Of a stretch of 64,000 bases of DNA, positions 54,329 to 60,661 are shown piece by piece (positions within the stretch are counted from its first letter, which is position 1; each line of letters begins with the position of its first letter). Source of the stretch: Cytophagales bacterium UBA2561 (GTDB taxonomy: Bacteria; Bacteroidota; Bacteroidia; Cytophagales; Thermoflexibacteraceae); the NCBI GenBank assembly GCA_002340355.1, contig DDLX01000043.1, positions 124,001 to 188,000 of the forward strand. Reading direction: 5' to 3'. The translations under genes were made by a program, and so were the position numbers. Below the pieces are notes generated by a model, which was given only the letters and a program-made list of their open reading frames with translations, did not search any database and was not told where the DNA came from.

Positions 54329-55273
54329 TTACGTTTGTCCTTTTTTGAATGATTTCAACACCTTCTTACAAAATTTAGCTTCTGCTTTAAAATGGTATTT
54401 TTTAAAGAATATCAAAAGTCCTTCATAACGAGTTTTCAGATTAGTTTTTAAGCCATAATTTAGTTTCTGTACACAAACAGGACACATAAAAAACGGACGG
54501 CTATCAGCTTCTTTTTGATTATTACTGCCATTCATTAAGCAATTGAATTCAGTACAATGGCGCATCGAAAGAATATGCCCAATTTCATGAGTTGTTGTTT
54601 TTAAGGTTCTTAGGCGTGTTTTTTGAGTTTTTTCAGAAGCTGAAAGTTCATTCTTAACATCATTTCCAACGTATTTCTTATGTCGGTGAAAGGACGATAC
54701 GGCTACTCGGTTGTGTAAAGTAGCTTCTCCAAATACGAAACCCCAGCTCAAAGCAGGATATAAATCTTCGGGAGTTAAAGCAATATATGCCCATGAATCT
54801 GTAGGTAAATGAGGTTCTAAAATATGAGACAAAATAAATTTAGTATGTAACTGATTTTGATGATGGTGGATTCTCTGAGCATTTTTAGGGATGGTATCTT
54901 TTAGATTTTGGAGAGGGATTTGAGTCTTGATTTCTGATTGAAAAAATACACTTAGATACTCAGCCGTAATTTGTACAAGTTGTGAATCAAATTGAGTTAA
55001 ATTTCCGAGAGGAAGTAGGTAGATTTTGTTGCGCTTATGAGTTGGTAGAGTCGGATTTTCTTGTAAATATTCCTCAAAAGTTTGCCCTTGTTCGGAGTGC
55101 CGTGCCAACCAATCCGTAGATTTGATTTCGTCCATTCGTGTGTGTAAAGACAGGTATTGATATGGAAATTTTGTAGTTAAACTTTCGGGATAGGTTTTAT
55201 TTTTGGTATTGACGCAACTACCTAGTACAAAAACAAAAACTAATGAACATTTTAAAAAACGAAATATTATCAT
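54329..55273 (-). CDS. Lipoprotein archaemetzincin-like metalloprotease
   Basis: A 314-residue lipoprotein with lipobox LGSC at about residues 17-20. The C-terminal half has the archaemetzincin (M54) signature: zinc site HEIGHILSMRHC near 225, then CLMNGSNNQ and the Cys cluster FMCPVCVQKL near 260, which in archaemetzincins binds a second zinc. This is a metal-dependent peptidase family with an unsettled physiological substrate. Surface or periplasmic lipoprotein localisation is unusual, as the classic archaeal members are cytosolic. The N-terminal part near 40-200 is less conserved and contains hydrophobic strands. The start is the ATG at 55273. Confidence 0.85.
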   Translation of the reverse strand: MIIFRFLKCSLVFVFVLGSCVNTKNKTYPESLTTKFPYQYLSLHTRMDEIKSTDWLARHSEQGQTFEEYLQENPTLPTHKRNKIYLLPLGNLTQFDSQLVQITAEYLSVFFQSEIKTQIPLQNLKDTIPKNAQRIHHHQNQLHTKFILSHILEPHLPTDSWAYIALTPEDLYPALSWGFVFGEATLHNRVAVSSFHRHKKYVGNDVKNELSASEKTQKTRLRTLKTTTHEIGHILSMRHCTEFNCLMNGSNNQKEADSRPFFMCPVCVQKLNYGLKTNLKTRYEGLLIFFKKYHFKAEAKFCKKVLKSFKKGQT

Positions 55274-55371
55274 GATTTGATAATTATATATTGTACTTAA
55301 GTTATTCTTACAATTATTTGAAAATCAAAATTTTAAACCTTACAAATTTTCAAAACTTAGAAGGTTTTAGT

Positions 55372-55393
55372 GATAAAACACCAACCTTATTTT
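55372..55393. repeat. 22-bp direct repeat, left copy
   Basis: GATAAAACACCAACCTTATTTT occurs here and again at 55869-55890 in the same orientation, exactly 497 bases apart, flanking the intact HTH gene. A degenerate third copy follows near 56793. Confidence 0.75.
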
Positions 55394-55445
55394 AAAAAAA
55401 GTTATGAGAATCTTAATGTTCGGAAAAAGTTTATTAAACAATTAG

Positions 55446-55718
55446 ATGGAAAAACAGAAAATTTTAAAACTGATTAAAAATCGCCATAAAACGTTAAAAT
55501 TGACCCAAGAAGATATGGCGGGAAGATTAGGAGTTGAAAGCAGTCAATATGGAAGATATGAATTAGGGAAAAATGAAATGAGTTTAGACAAATTATTGAA
55601 AATTGGAGGAATTTTAGGATTAAAAATTGATGTCGATATTGAAGACGAAACCGACTCAAGAGAAGAAATGAAAGCCGAATTAGTCCAAGAGTTCATTGAT
55701 TTTTTACAACAAAAGTGA
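55446..55718 (+). CDS. HTH (Cro/C1-type) transcriptional regulator, intact copy
   Basis: A 90-residue protein with one HTH_3 (XRE/Cro) DNA-binding domain. TLKLTQEDMAGRLGVESSQ near 16-34 carries helices two and three, and QYGRYELGKNEMSLDKLLK near 34-52 the end of the domain. A helical Glu-rich tail near 60-90 may dimerise. The length fits small XRE antitoxin-type regulators, but no toxin gene is adjacent. An 89-percent-similar-looking, frameshifted copy lies 0.85 kb downstream. The start ATG 55446 is typical; upstream sequence of the two copies is similar. Confidence 0.88.
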   Translation: MEKQKILKLIKNRHKTLKLTQEDMAGRLGVESSQYGRYELGKNEMSLDKLLKIGGILGLKIDVDIEDETDSREEMKAELVQEFIDFLQQK

Positions 55719-55739
55719 TGAAAGTTTTTTTCCGAATAA

Positions 55740-55829
55740 TTTTATTGATTATCAATAAGATAAAGTCAAATTTGATTCTCCATAATGGTGGGTTTGCAAA
55801 CCCACCGTTACGAAATAATGGCTTTTTAG
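55740..55829. repeat. 90-bp palindrome-core element, left copy (inverted)
   Basis: The reverse complement of this segment matches 56682-56771 at 80 of 90 positions by hand count, with no gaps. Its core at 55787-55806 is the perfect 20-base palindrome GGTGGGTTTGCAAACCCACC. It follows the HTH gene, and the two copies lie in opposite orientations. It may be a REP/MITE-like element or an inverting segment. Confidence 0.8.
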
Positions 55830-55868
55830 TTCCATGAACAGATATTTTTGATAAGCTAGAGTATTAGC

Positions 55869-55890
55869 GATAAAACACCAACCTTATTTT
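55869..55890. repeat. 22-bp direct repeat, right copy
   Basis: This is identical to 55372-55393. It follows the palindromic element and a GCTAGAGTATTAGC segment. The similar segment GCTAGAGTCTTGGC occurs near 56780 after the second element. Confidence 0.75.
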
Positions 55891-56130
55891 TTAATTTCCT
55901 TTCTTTTTATCTATTTCGGTGGGTAAATATTGTTTTTCACATGTATTCAAATATGTTCGAATACTGTACAAAGCATGATAAATCAGTTGTTTACGATCAT
56001 TTGTATCGCCTTCGGTTGCCAAACAGTACAGCGCATCATGTAGTAATTCCGAGTAATCATCCAACTGACACGTCCGCAAAAAAGAGAGAAAATCTTCGGC
56101 TATAATCTTTTGAGAAGTGGGTGTTTCCAT
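55891..56130 (-). CDS. Small acidic helical protein, unknown
   Basis: A 79-residue soluble protein, starting METPTSQKIIAEDF. The sequence looks all-helical (IIAEDFLSFLRTCQLDDYSELLHDALYCLATEGDTNDRKQLIYHALYSI), with a Cys/Tyr-rich middle and a Lys-rich end. No family is recognised. It lies on the minus strand between the direct-repeat block and the frameshifted HTH gene and could be an antitoxin- or immunity-type small protein; that is speculation. The start ATG 56130 leaves a 170-base divergent gap to the HTH pseudogene. Confidence 0.6.
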   Translation of the reverse strand: METPTSQKIIAEDFLSFLRTCQLDDYSELLHDALYCLATEGDTNDRKQLIYHALYSIRTYLNTCEKQYLPTEIDKKKGN

Positions 56131-56269
56131 GTTTTGAATAGTTTAAAAAGTGTGTGAAATGTTACTTTTTTAGAAATGTGATTTTCTAAAACACTTACTA
56201 TTAAATATACGAATTAAATATTTTAAAGTAACTGGAAATCAAATAATTTCAAAAAAATGCTTGAAGTAT

Positions 56270-56277
56270 TATCTTTG
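56270..56277 (+). promoter_or_regulatory. TAnnTTTG box before the HTH pseudogene
   Basis: TATCTTTG matches the Bacteroidota -7 consensus TAnnTTTG exactly and lies 26 bases before the pseudogene start. No convincing TTTG box was found at the expected distance, so support is partial. Confidence 0.4.
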
Positions 56278-56302
56278 GAAAAATTAATTAGATGATAATG
56301 GG

Positions 56303-56574
56303 ATGGAAAAACAAGAAATGTTACAGTTGATTAAAAATTGCCGTAAAGCGTTAAAATTGACCCAAGAGGATATGGCAGGAAAGTTGGGGGTGAAAGCAGT
56401 CAATATGGAAGATATGAATTAGGGAAAAATGAAATGAGTTTAGATAAATTATTGAAAATTGGAGAAATTTTAGGATTAAAAATTGATGTGGTATTCGAGG
56501 ATGAAACCGATTTGCGTCAAGAAATCAAAACCGAATTAATACAACAAATCACCGAATTTTTGCAACAAAAATGA
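56303..56574 (+). pseudogene. Frameshifted second copy of the HTH regulator
   Basis: This copy begins ATGGAAAAACAAGAA and aligns with the intact gene over its whole length. One base is missing near 56391: the intact GGAGTTGAAAGC reads GGGGTGAAAGC here. The frame then meets TAG at 56420, leaving a 39-codon product that loses the end of the DNA-binding domain. The remaining sequence still reads well in the other frame to a TGA at 56572 (KTELIQQITEFLQQK). Substitutions relative to the intact copy are few, so decay looks recent. A sequencing error is possible but the base change is in a non-homopolymer region. Confidence 0.85.
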
Positions 56575-56681
56575 TGAAAGTTTCTTTCGAATAAATTTAT
56601 TTATTGATGTAATGGAAAACTACTCCACCTTACTAAAAAAATATTAGTTATAGAATTATTTAAAAACATTTGTTCATTAAG

Positions 56682-56771
56682 CTAAAAAGCCATTTTTCCG
56701 TAGCGGTGGGTTTGCAAACCCATCATTATGAAAAATTAAATTTGACCTTATCTTGTTAATAATCAATAAAA
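56682..56771. repeat. 90-bp palindrome-core element, right copy
   Basis: This is the inverse-orientation partner of 55740-55829 (80 of 90 positions). The core at 56705-56724 is GGTGGGTTTGCAAACCCATC, one base from a perfect palindrome. Flanks on both sides of the two elements are in the same orientation while the elements are not. Confidence 0.8.
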
Positions 56772-56791
56772 TTTTAGTAGGCTAGAGTCTT

Positions 56792-56947
56792 GGCAATAAA
56801 AAAACACCCAAAACCACGTCTGAACTTGCCCAATACTTAATTGTTGAAAACAAACGAACTAAAAGTACTTTTTTGGATTTATGAAATTGCGGATTGACCG
56901 AATTGCCTGAAGAATTATTCGAATGTGTGTTTGAAAAATTCAAATGA
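56792..56947 (+). pseudogene. Remnant of a leucine-rich-repeat protein gene
   Basis: Reading from about 56792, the frame gives TSELAQYLIVENKRTKSTF then LDL, a TGA at 56882, and NCGLTELPEELFECVFEKFK before a second stop at 56945. The pattern ENK...FLDL.NCGLTELPEELFEC is that of the N-terminal region of LRR proteins common in Cytophagales. The in-frame stop and the loss of all later repeats show it is a decayed fragment. It adjoins the palindromic element, so the same rearrangement may have cut it. Confidence 0.65.
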
Positions 56948-57168
56948 GAAATTTGGGCATGGAATGAAAAATAAAATAATATTAAAATATTGATTATCAG
57001 TAAGGTAAAAATGTGTTTTCGACTCAGAAAAAGCTTTCTCTTGCTCTTTAGAACGGATTTCTTCCAAAATTAACAATTTTAACACTTTTGGAATTGTTAA
57101 ATTAGACTTTCAGAGATTGACTTGGCTTAAAACTTGCAAATTATAAGACTACATTAAGTCAAGATATC

Positions 57169-57693
57169 ATGGAAAAATTATATTTACGTTCTCTTGCTCC
57201 CTTACTCATTTTATTGTTATTAGCAGTCTCAATGGTTTGGTTTAAAAGCGAAAATAATTCGACTATAACTTCTGAAGCTATTCATTGGTATCCTCCTGAA
57301 CAAGCCGAAGAAATAGCTACAGAATTAGGGAAGCCGATGTTTGTTTATGTTTTTACAAAATGGTGCGAAGATTGCCCTAAGATGGAACAAACCACATTTC
57401 GAGAAAAAAATATTGTCAAATATATCAATGAGAATTATGTTCCTGTGCGGTTGAATGCGGATAATTTCACCAAGATTGATTTCATTGGACATAGCCTTTC
57501 GGTTCATGAAATGACTTCTAAAGTTTTAGGAGTAGAAGTATATCCCAGTGTAGTTTGGTTCGAAACAAACCAAAAACCGAAACCTGTTGCTTTATATATT
57601 GAGCCTCATGCTTTTAAAAGCTACTTAAAATTTTACAATTTTAAACTGACCGACTTACACCTTCCTTCTGTTCAAGAAACTGCTCAAAACTAA
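57169..57693 (+). CDS. Membrane-anchored thioredoxin-fold protein
   Basis: A 174-residue protein with one N-terminal hydrophobic segment (LAPLLILLLLAVSMVW near 9-24), probably an uncleaved anchor with the domain in the periplasm. MFVYVFTKWCEDCPKMEQTTF near 57 carries the redox motif WCEDC with Cys66 and Cys69, then NYVPVRLNAD near 90 and GVEVYPSVVWFE near 125, the cis-Pro region. This matches thioredoxin-like DUF255-type proteins that keep a reductant or thiol-disulfide role in the envelope. The partner is unknown. It is preceded by repeat remnants and followed after 185 bases by the Rpn gene. Confidence 0.85.
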   Translation: MEKLYLRSLAPLLILLLLAVSMVWFKSENNSTITSEAIHWYPPEQAEEIATELGKPMFVYVFTKWCEDCPKMEQTTFREKNIVKYINENYVPVRLNADNFTKIDFIGHSLSVHEMTSKVLGVEVYPSVVWFETNQKPKPVALYIEPHAFKSYLKFYNFKLTDLHLPSVQETAQN

Positions 57694-57877
57694 TCAATCT
57701 TTAAAAAGATTTTATCCTAAAAAGAGAAATGAAATTACTTGTTTCCTTAAAATTGGCTTTGGTCGGTGTGCATCTTTTGACTTGTCCAGTACTCGTTCCC
57801 AGAGAAATTTTGAAAACAGTCCAAAAATTTCGTAATTTTAGAGGAAACATTGGCAACAAAAATCAGGCAGTTGAATC

Positions 57878-58858
57878 ATGGAATTTCAAGAACGATATGT
57901 AAATCTTTTTACTGATTTTGGCTTCAAAAAAATCTTTGGGACAGAAATGAACAAAGCCCTGATGATGGATTTTTTGAATGTCCTTTTTACGGATTTAGAA
58001 ACCATTACCGAAATTACCTACCTCAAGAATGAGCATTCAGGTTATTCCGAATTAGATCGAAAAGCCGTTTTTGATTTGTATTGCGAAAATGACAAAGGCG
58101 AAAAATTTATTGTCGAAGTGCAACGAGTCAAACAAAAGTTTTTCAAAGATCGCAGTTTGTATTATGCCACCTATGCCATTCAGGAACAGGCAGTTCGAGG
58201 AAAAGACTGGAAGTACGAACTGAAGGGCGTTTATACGGTGGGTGTGATGGATTTCATGTTTGATGAACGTCCCGAAAACAAAGAAAAATTAGCCCATTAT
58301 GTGCAACTGATGGACAAAGAGACGTGTGAAATTTTTTATGATAAATTGACTTTTCTGTACTTGGAAGTCCCCAAATTCGACAAAACCGAAGCCGAATTAG
58401 AAACCAATTTTGATAAATGGCTTTTCATCCTGAAAAATCTGCACAGATTAGATAAAATCCCGATAGGTTTACAAAATAAAATTTTTGAACATCTTTTTGA
58501 ACAGGCAGAAATTGCGAAATTCAACAAAAAAGAGCGTTTAGCTTATGAAAGTAGTTTGAAAGAATATCGAGATTTTGCTAGTGCTATCGAAACCGCTAAG
58601 GAAGAGGCTAGAATTGAAGCCAGAAAGGAAGGACGAGCAGAAGGATTGGCAGAAGGATTGGCAGAAGGACGAGCAGAAGGACGAGCAGAAGGACGAGCAG
58701 AGGGGTTAGCAAAAGGATTGGCAGAGGGTCTAGTGGAAGGAAAAAAAGAAGTAACCGAAAATCTAATTCGATTAGGTATTGAACATGAGGTTATTAGTCA
58801 AAGCACAGGCTTATCCAAAGCACAAATTGAAAAAATACGAAGCGAAATGACAGATTAA
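57878..58858 (+). CDS. Rpn family PD-(D/E)XK nuclease/putative transposase
   Basis: A 326-residue protein of the Rpn (PDDEXK_2) family. ERYVNLFTDFGFKKIFG near 5-21 and VLFTDLETITEITYL near 36-50 are the family start. DRKAVFDLYCENDKGEKFIVEVQ near 62-84 supplies the nuclease core (Asp, then E-x-Q). The N-terminal nuclease is followed by helices and, near 251-286, a run of 4-residue EG(R/L)A repeats, then a final helical piece. Rpn proteins cut DNA, promote recombination and in some cases act in phage defence with an internally translated C-terminal antitoxin; here no internal start could be confirmed. It may be a mobile-element-like accessory gene. Confidence 0.85.
   Translation: MEFQERYVNLFTDFGFKKIFGTEMNKALMMDFLNVLFTDLETITEITYLKNEHSGYSELDRKAVFDLYCENDKGEKFIVEVQRVKQKFFKDRSLYYATYAIQEQAVRGKDWKYELKGVYTVGVMDFMFDERPENKEKLAHYVQLMDKETCEIFYDKLTFLYLEVPKFDKTEAELETNFDKWLFILKNLHRLDKIPIGLQNKIFEHLFEQAEIAKFNKKERLAYESSLKEYRDFASAIETAKEEARIEARKEGRAEGLAEGLAEGRAEGRAEGRAEGLAKGLAEGLVEGKKEVTENLIRLGIEHEVISQSTGLSKAQIEKIRSEMTD
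58628..58735 (+). repeat. 12-bp in-frame tandem repeat in the Rpn gene
   Basis: Nine 12-base units of the type GAAGGACGAGCA or GAAGGATTGGCA encode EGRA/EGLA repeats. Unit length is a multiple of three, so copy changes by slippage would keep the frame and vary the spacer length. Confidence 0.88.
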
Positions 58859-58903
58859 CATATATTTCATTTCGTTGCTGGTTGTGTTAGAAGCTAGGTT
58901 AGT

Positions 58904-59479
58904 TTATTTATCATTTCGAAGCAATTGGGCTTCTTGTTCTAGTTCTTGATACCACTTTTCGCCATATCTTCGGATAAGTGGTGTTTTGAGGAATTGATAA
59001 ACAGGTATTCCTAATTTATTGCCTAATCTACAAGCATCAGCACAAATATCCCAACGATCATAATTGATAGCTTCATATTCGTCATAAGGTGTAATACGAA
59101 TGGGATACAAATGGCAAGAAATTGGTTTTTGAAAAGTACTTTTTCCATCTAAATAAGCTTGCTCAATGCCACATTTGAGAGTATTATTTTGGTCATAGAT
59201 GGCGTAAGCACACTCTCGATTATTGATTAGAGGAGTGCTATTATCTCCTTCTTCATCTATAATGAAAATACCTTGTCGTTCAATTTCGTACCGCCCCGAA
59301 TGCGATAAATAAGGTTTAATTTGAGGATAATTTTGGGTTAGTTCCTCAATCTCAGGAGTTTCGAGTGGAGCACCTAAATCTCCTGCGACACAACACTCCC
59401 CCTTACATTTTTGGAGATGACAAACAAATAGTTTTTCTACAATATCATCCGAAATAACCGTATTCTCTACTAAAATCAT
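58904..59479 (-). CDS. DUF3109 family protein
   Basis: A 191-residue soluble protein of the DUF3109 family (related to YkgJ-type Cys-cluster proteins). Conserved Cys residues are visible: FVCHLQKCKGECCVAGD near 18-34, NNRECAYAIYD near 86, LKCGIE near 102, PISCHLYPIRI near 119-129 and WDICADACRLG near 143. Several of these could bind iron or zinc. Function is unknown; the family is widespread in Bacteroidota. It starts 5 bases after the nitrilase-family gene on the same strand, so they form an operon. Confidence 0.88.
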   Translation of the reverse strand: MILVENTVISDDIVEKLFVCHLQKCKGECCVAGDLGAPLETPEIEELTQNYPQIKPYLSHSGRYEIERQGIFIIDEEGDNSTPLINNRECAYAIYDQNNTLKCGIEQAYLDGKSTFQKPISCHLYPIRITPYDEYEAINYDRWDICADACRLGNKLGIPVYQFLKTPLIRRYGEKWYQELEQEAQLLRNDK

Positions 59480-59484
59480 GCTTT

Positions 59485-60219
59485 TTATCGTGTTTTTATA
59501 AGTGTTTTTCTTGTTTGTGTATCAAAAATAAGTAGTTCTTCGGTATTATGTAATTGAGTAATTAAATTCCCTGTTTGATCCCAAATTGCTGTTTTTCCTG
59601 CACTTTTAAAATCAGAACAATGTCCTACATTATTGACCATTACGACCATAAATTTATATTTTTGAGCAATTTTAGAATAATGTTGCATTGCTTTTTGAAG
59701 TCCATTTTCCGATTTTGCTACACTTGCCAAATAAATACGAGTTCCATTTTCAAAGGCATTTTGAGCATGTTTTTGTATCAAAGATTCATAACAAATAGCA
59801 GGGGTTATTTTTTGGGTTTGAACAAAAAAGTAAGTTGATGTTTTTCCTGCGACAAAATACGGTATTTCATCTGAATGTAGTATTTGTTTGGCATAAGATT
59901 TTCGAGCTTTATCAGGCTGAAAAATCAACATACCAATCTGTGGTTTGGTTGGATTCTCAGGAATTTTCAAAGGACATCCTAAAGTAATTGTGATGGAATA
60001 TTGATGACTCATTTGTTCAAAAATATCAAAAATATTACTTTCTATATCTTGGGAAAGTTGATGGGCTAATTTAGGCTCATATCCTGTTAAAGAAAGTTCA
60101 GGAAAAGCAATTAAATCGACCTTTTGAATGATAGATAATCGAATAAACTTTTGATGGATATGACTATTCTGAGAAATGTTACCTTGATGTGGTTGGATTT
60201 GAGCAAGTGCAATTTTCAT
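59485..60219 (-). CDS. Carbon-nitrogen (nitrilase-family) hydrolase
   Basis: A 244-residue amidase of the nitrilase superfamily. The catalytic triad is recognisable: Glu in DLIAFPELSLTGYE near 35-48, Lys in SYAKQILHSDEIPYF near 103-117 (with the second Glu), and Cys in ITPAICYESLIQKHA near 136-150. MVMVNNVGHCSDFKSAGKT near 190 and AIWDQTGNLI near 210 complete the fold. The family cleaves amides or nitriles; the substrate is unknown, with omega-amidase- and other classes possible. The DUF3109 gene follows after 5 bases. Confidence 0.9.
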   Translation of the reverse strand: MKIALAQIQPHQGNISQNSHIHQKFIRLSIIQKVDLIAFPELSLTGYEPKLAHQLSQDIESNIFDIFEQMSHQYSITITLGCPLKIPENPTKPQIGMLIFQPDKARKSYAKQILHSDEIPYFVAGKTSTYFFVQTQKITPAICYESLIQKHAQNAFENGTRIYLASVAKSENGLQKAMQHYSKIAQKYKFMVVMVNNVGHCSDFKSAGKTAIWDQTGNLITQLHNTEELLIFDTQTRKTLIKTR

Positions 60220-60661
60220 GGTATTAAAATGGTATTAAAAGGATCAAAAATGACTCTTTAATATCGAGCAATTTCATATAAAAAATAAATTTAGGAATAA
60301 CTTTCTAAGATGGCTTCTAATTTTTCATTCCAAGTTATGGACGTTTTTGAGAGATTTTACGTTTTATACCCAAGTTATGGCACTAGTCGAAAAGTCGATA
60401 ATCCATCTAGGTTAATCGAAAAAGCCTTAGCTTTTGAACGAATTAGCCTATTTTTTTGTAAAAAGACTAACAGCTTAAAAAAAACAAAGTCCTAAAAAGC
60501 ACCCACCTAGACTATATCCAAAGAATAAAACAAGTAGGATAAAATGATTCTATGCGTTTAGGCATTTGGTGCTTTGTATTCTTGCTTTTGCATTCACTTT
60601 GTAAGCCAAACTTTAACCTATAATTCCAAACAAACTTAGAATAAAAATAGAGAAACAGTCT
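60220..60661. other. Divergent intergenic region, 442 bases
   Basis: This lies between the minus-strand nitrilase gene and the plus-strand repeat protein and should hold both promoters. The 11-mer CCAAGTTATGG occurs twice, 40 bases apart (60330-60340 and 60370-60380), in direct orientation. A 61-codon frame here is not credible. No strong hairpin was seen. Confidence 0.4.

Larger units (their letters stand above)
56575..57168. other. Repeat- and remnant-rich stretch before the thioredoxin-like gene
   Basis: After the HTH pseudogene there are about 100 bases with no feature, then the second 90-bp palindromic element and the LRR remnant (each entered separately), and finally about 220 bases of AT-rich sequence. 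The last part must hold the promoter of the gene at 57169; no box pair could be fixed. Confidence 0.5.

Noticed and set aside
55372..56947. A CRISPR array or toxin-antitoxin pair in the repeat-rich stretch
   Set aside because: The repeats are only two or three copies with unequal spacing and no cas gene. The HTH gene has no adjacent toxin-like frame, and the 79-residue gene is on the other strand with no known toxin motif.
57729..57902. A 57-codon frame with a hydrophobic start (MKLLVSLKLALVG) just before the Rpn gene
   Set aside because: It overlaps the start of the Rpn gene and after the hydrophobic part the sequence has no coherent pattern. It may be a remnant, but support is too weak to call.
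60310..60495. A 61-codon plus-strand frame beginning MASNFSFQVM
   Set aside because: It lies in a divergent promoter region, contains two copies of an 11-base direct repeat, has an ordinary Lys-rich AT-driven composition and no recognisable domain.
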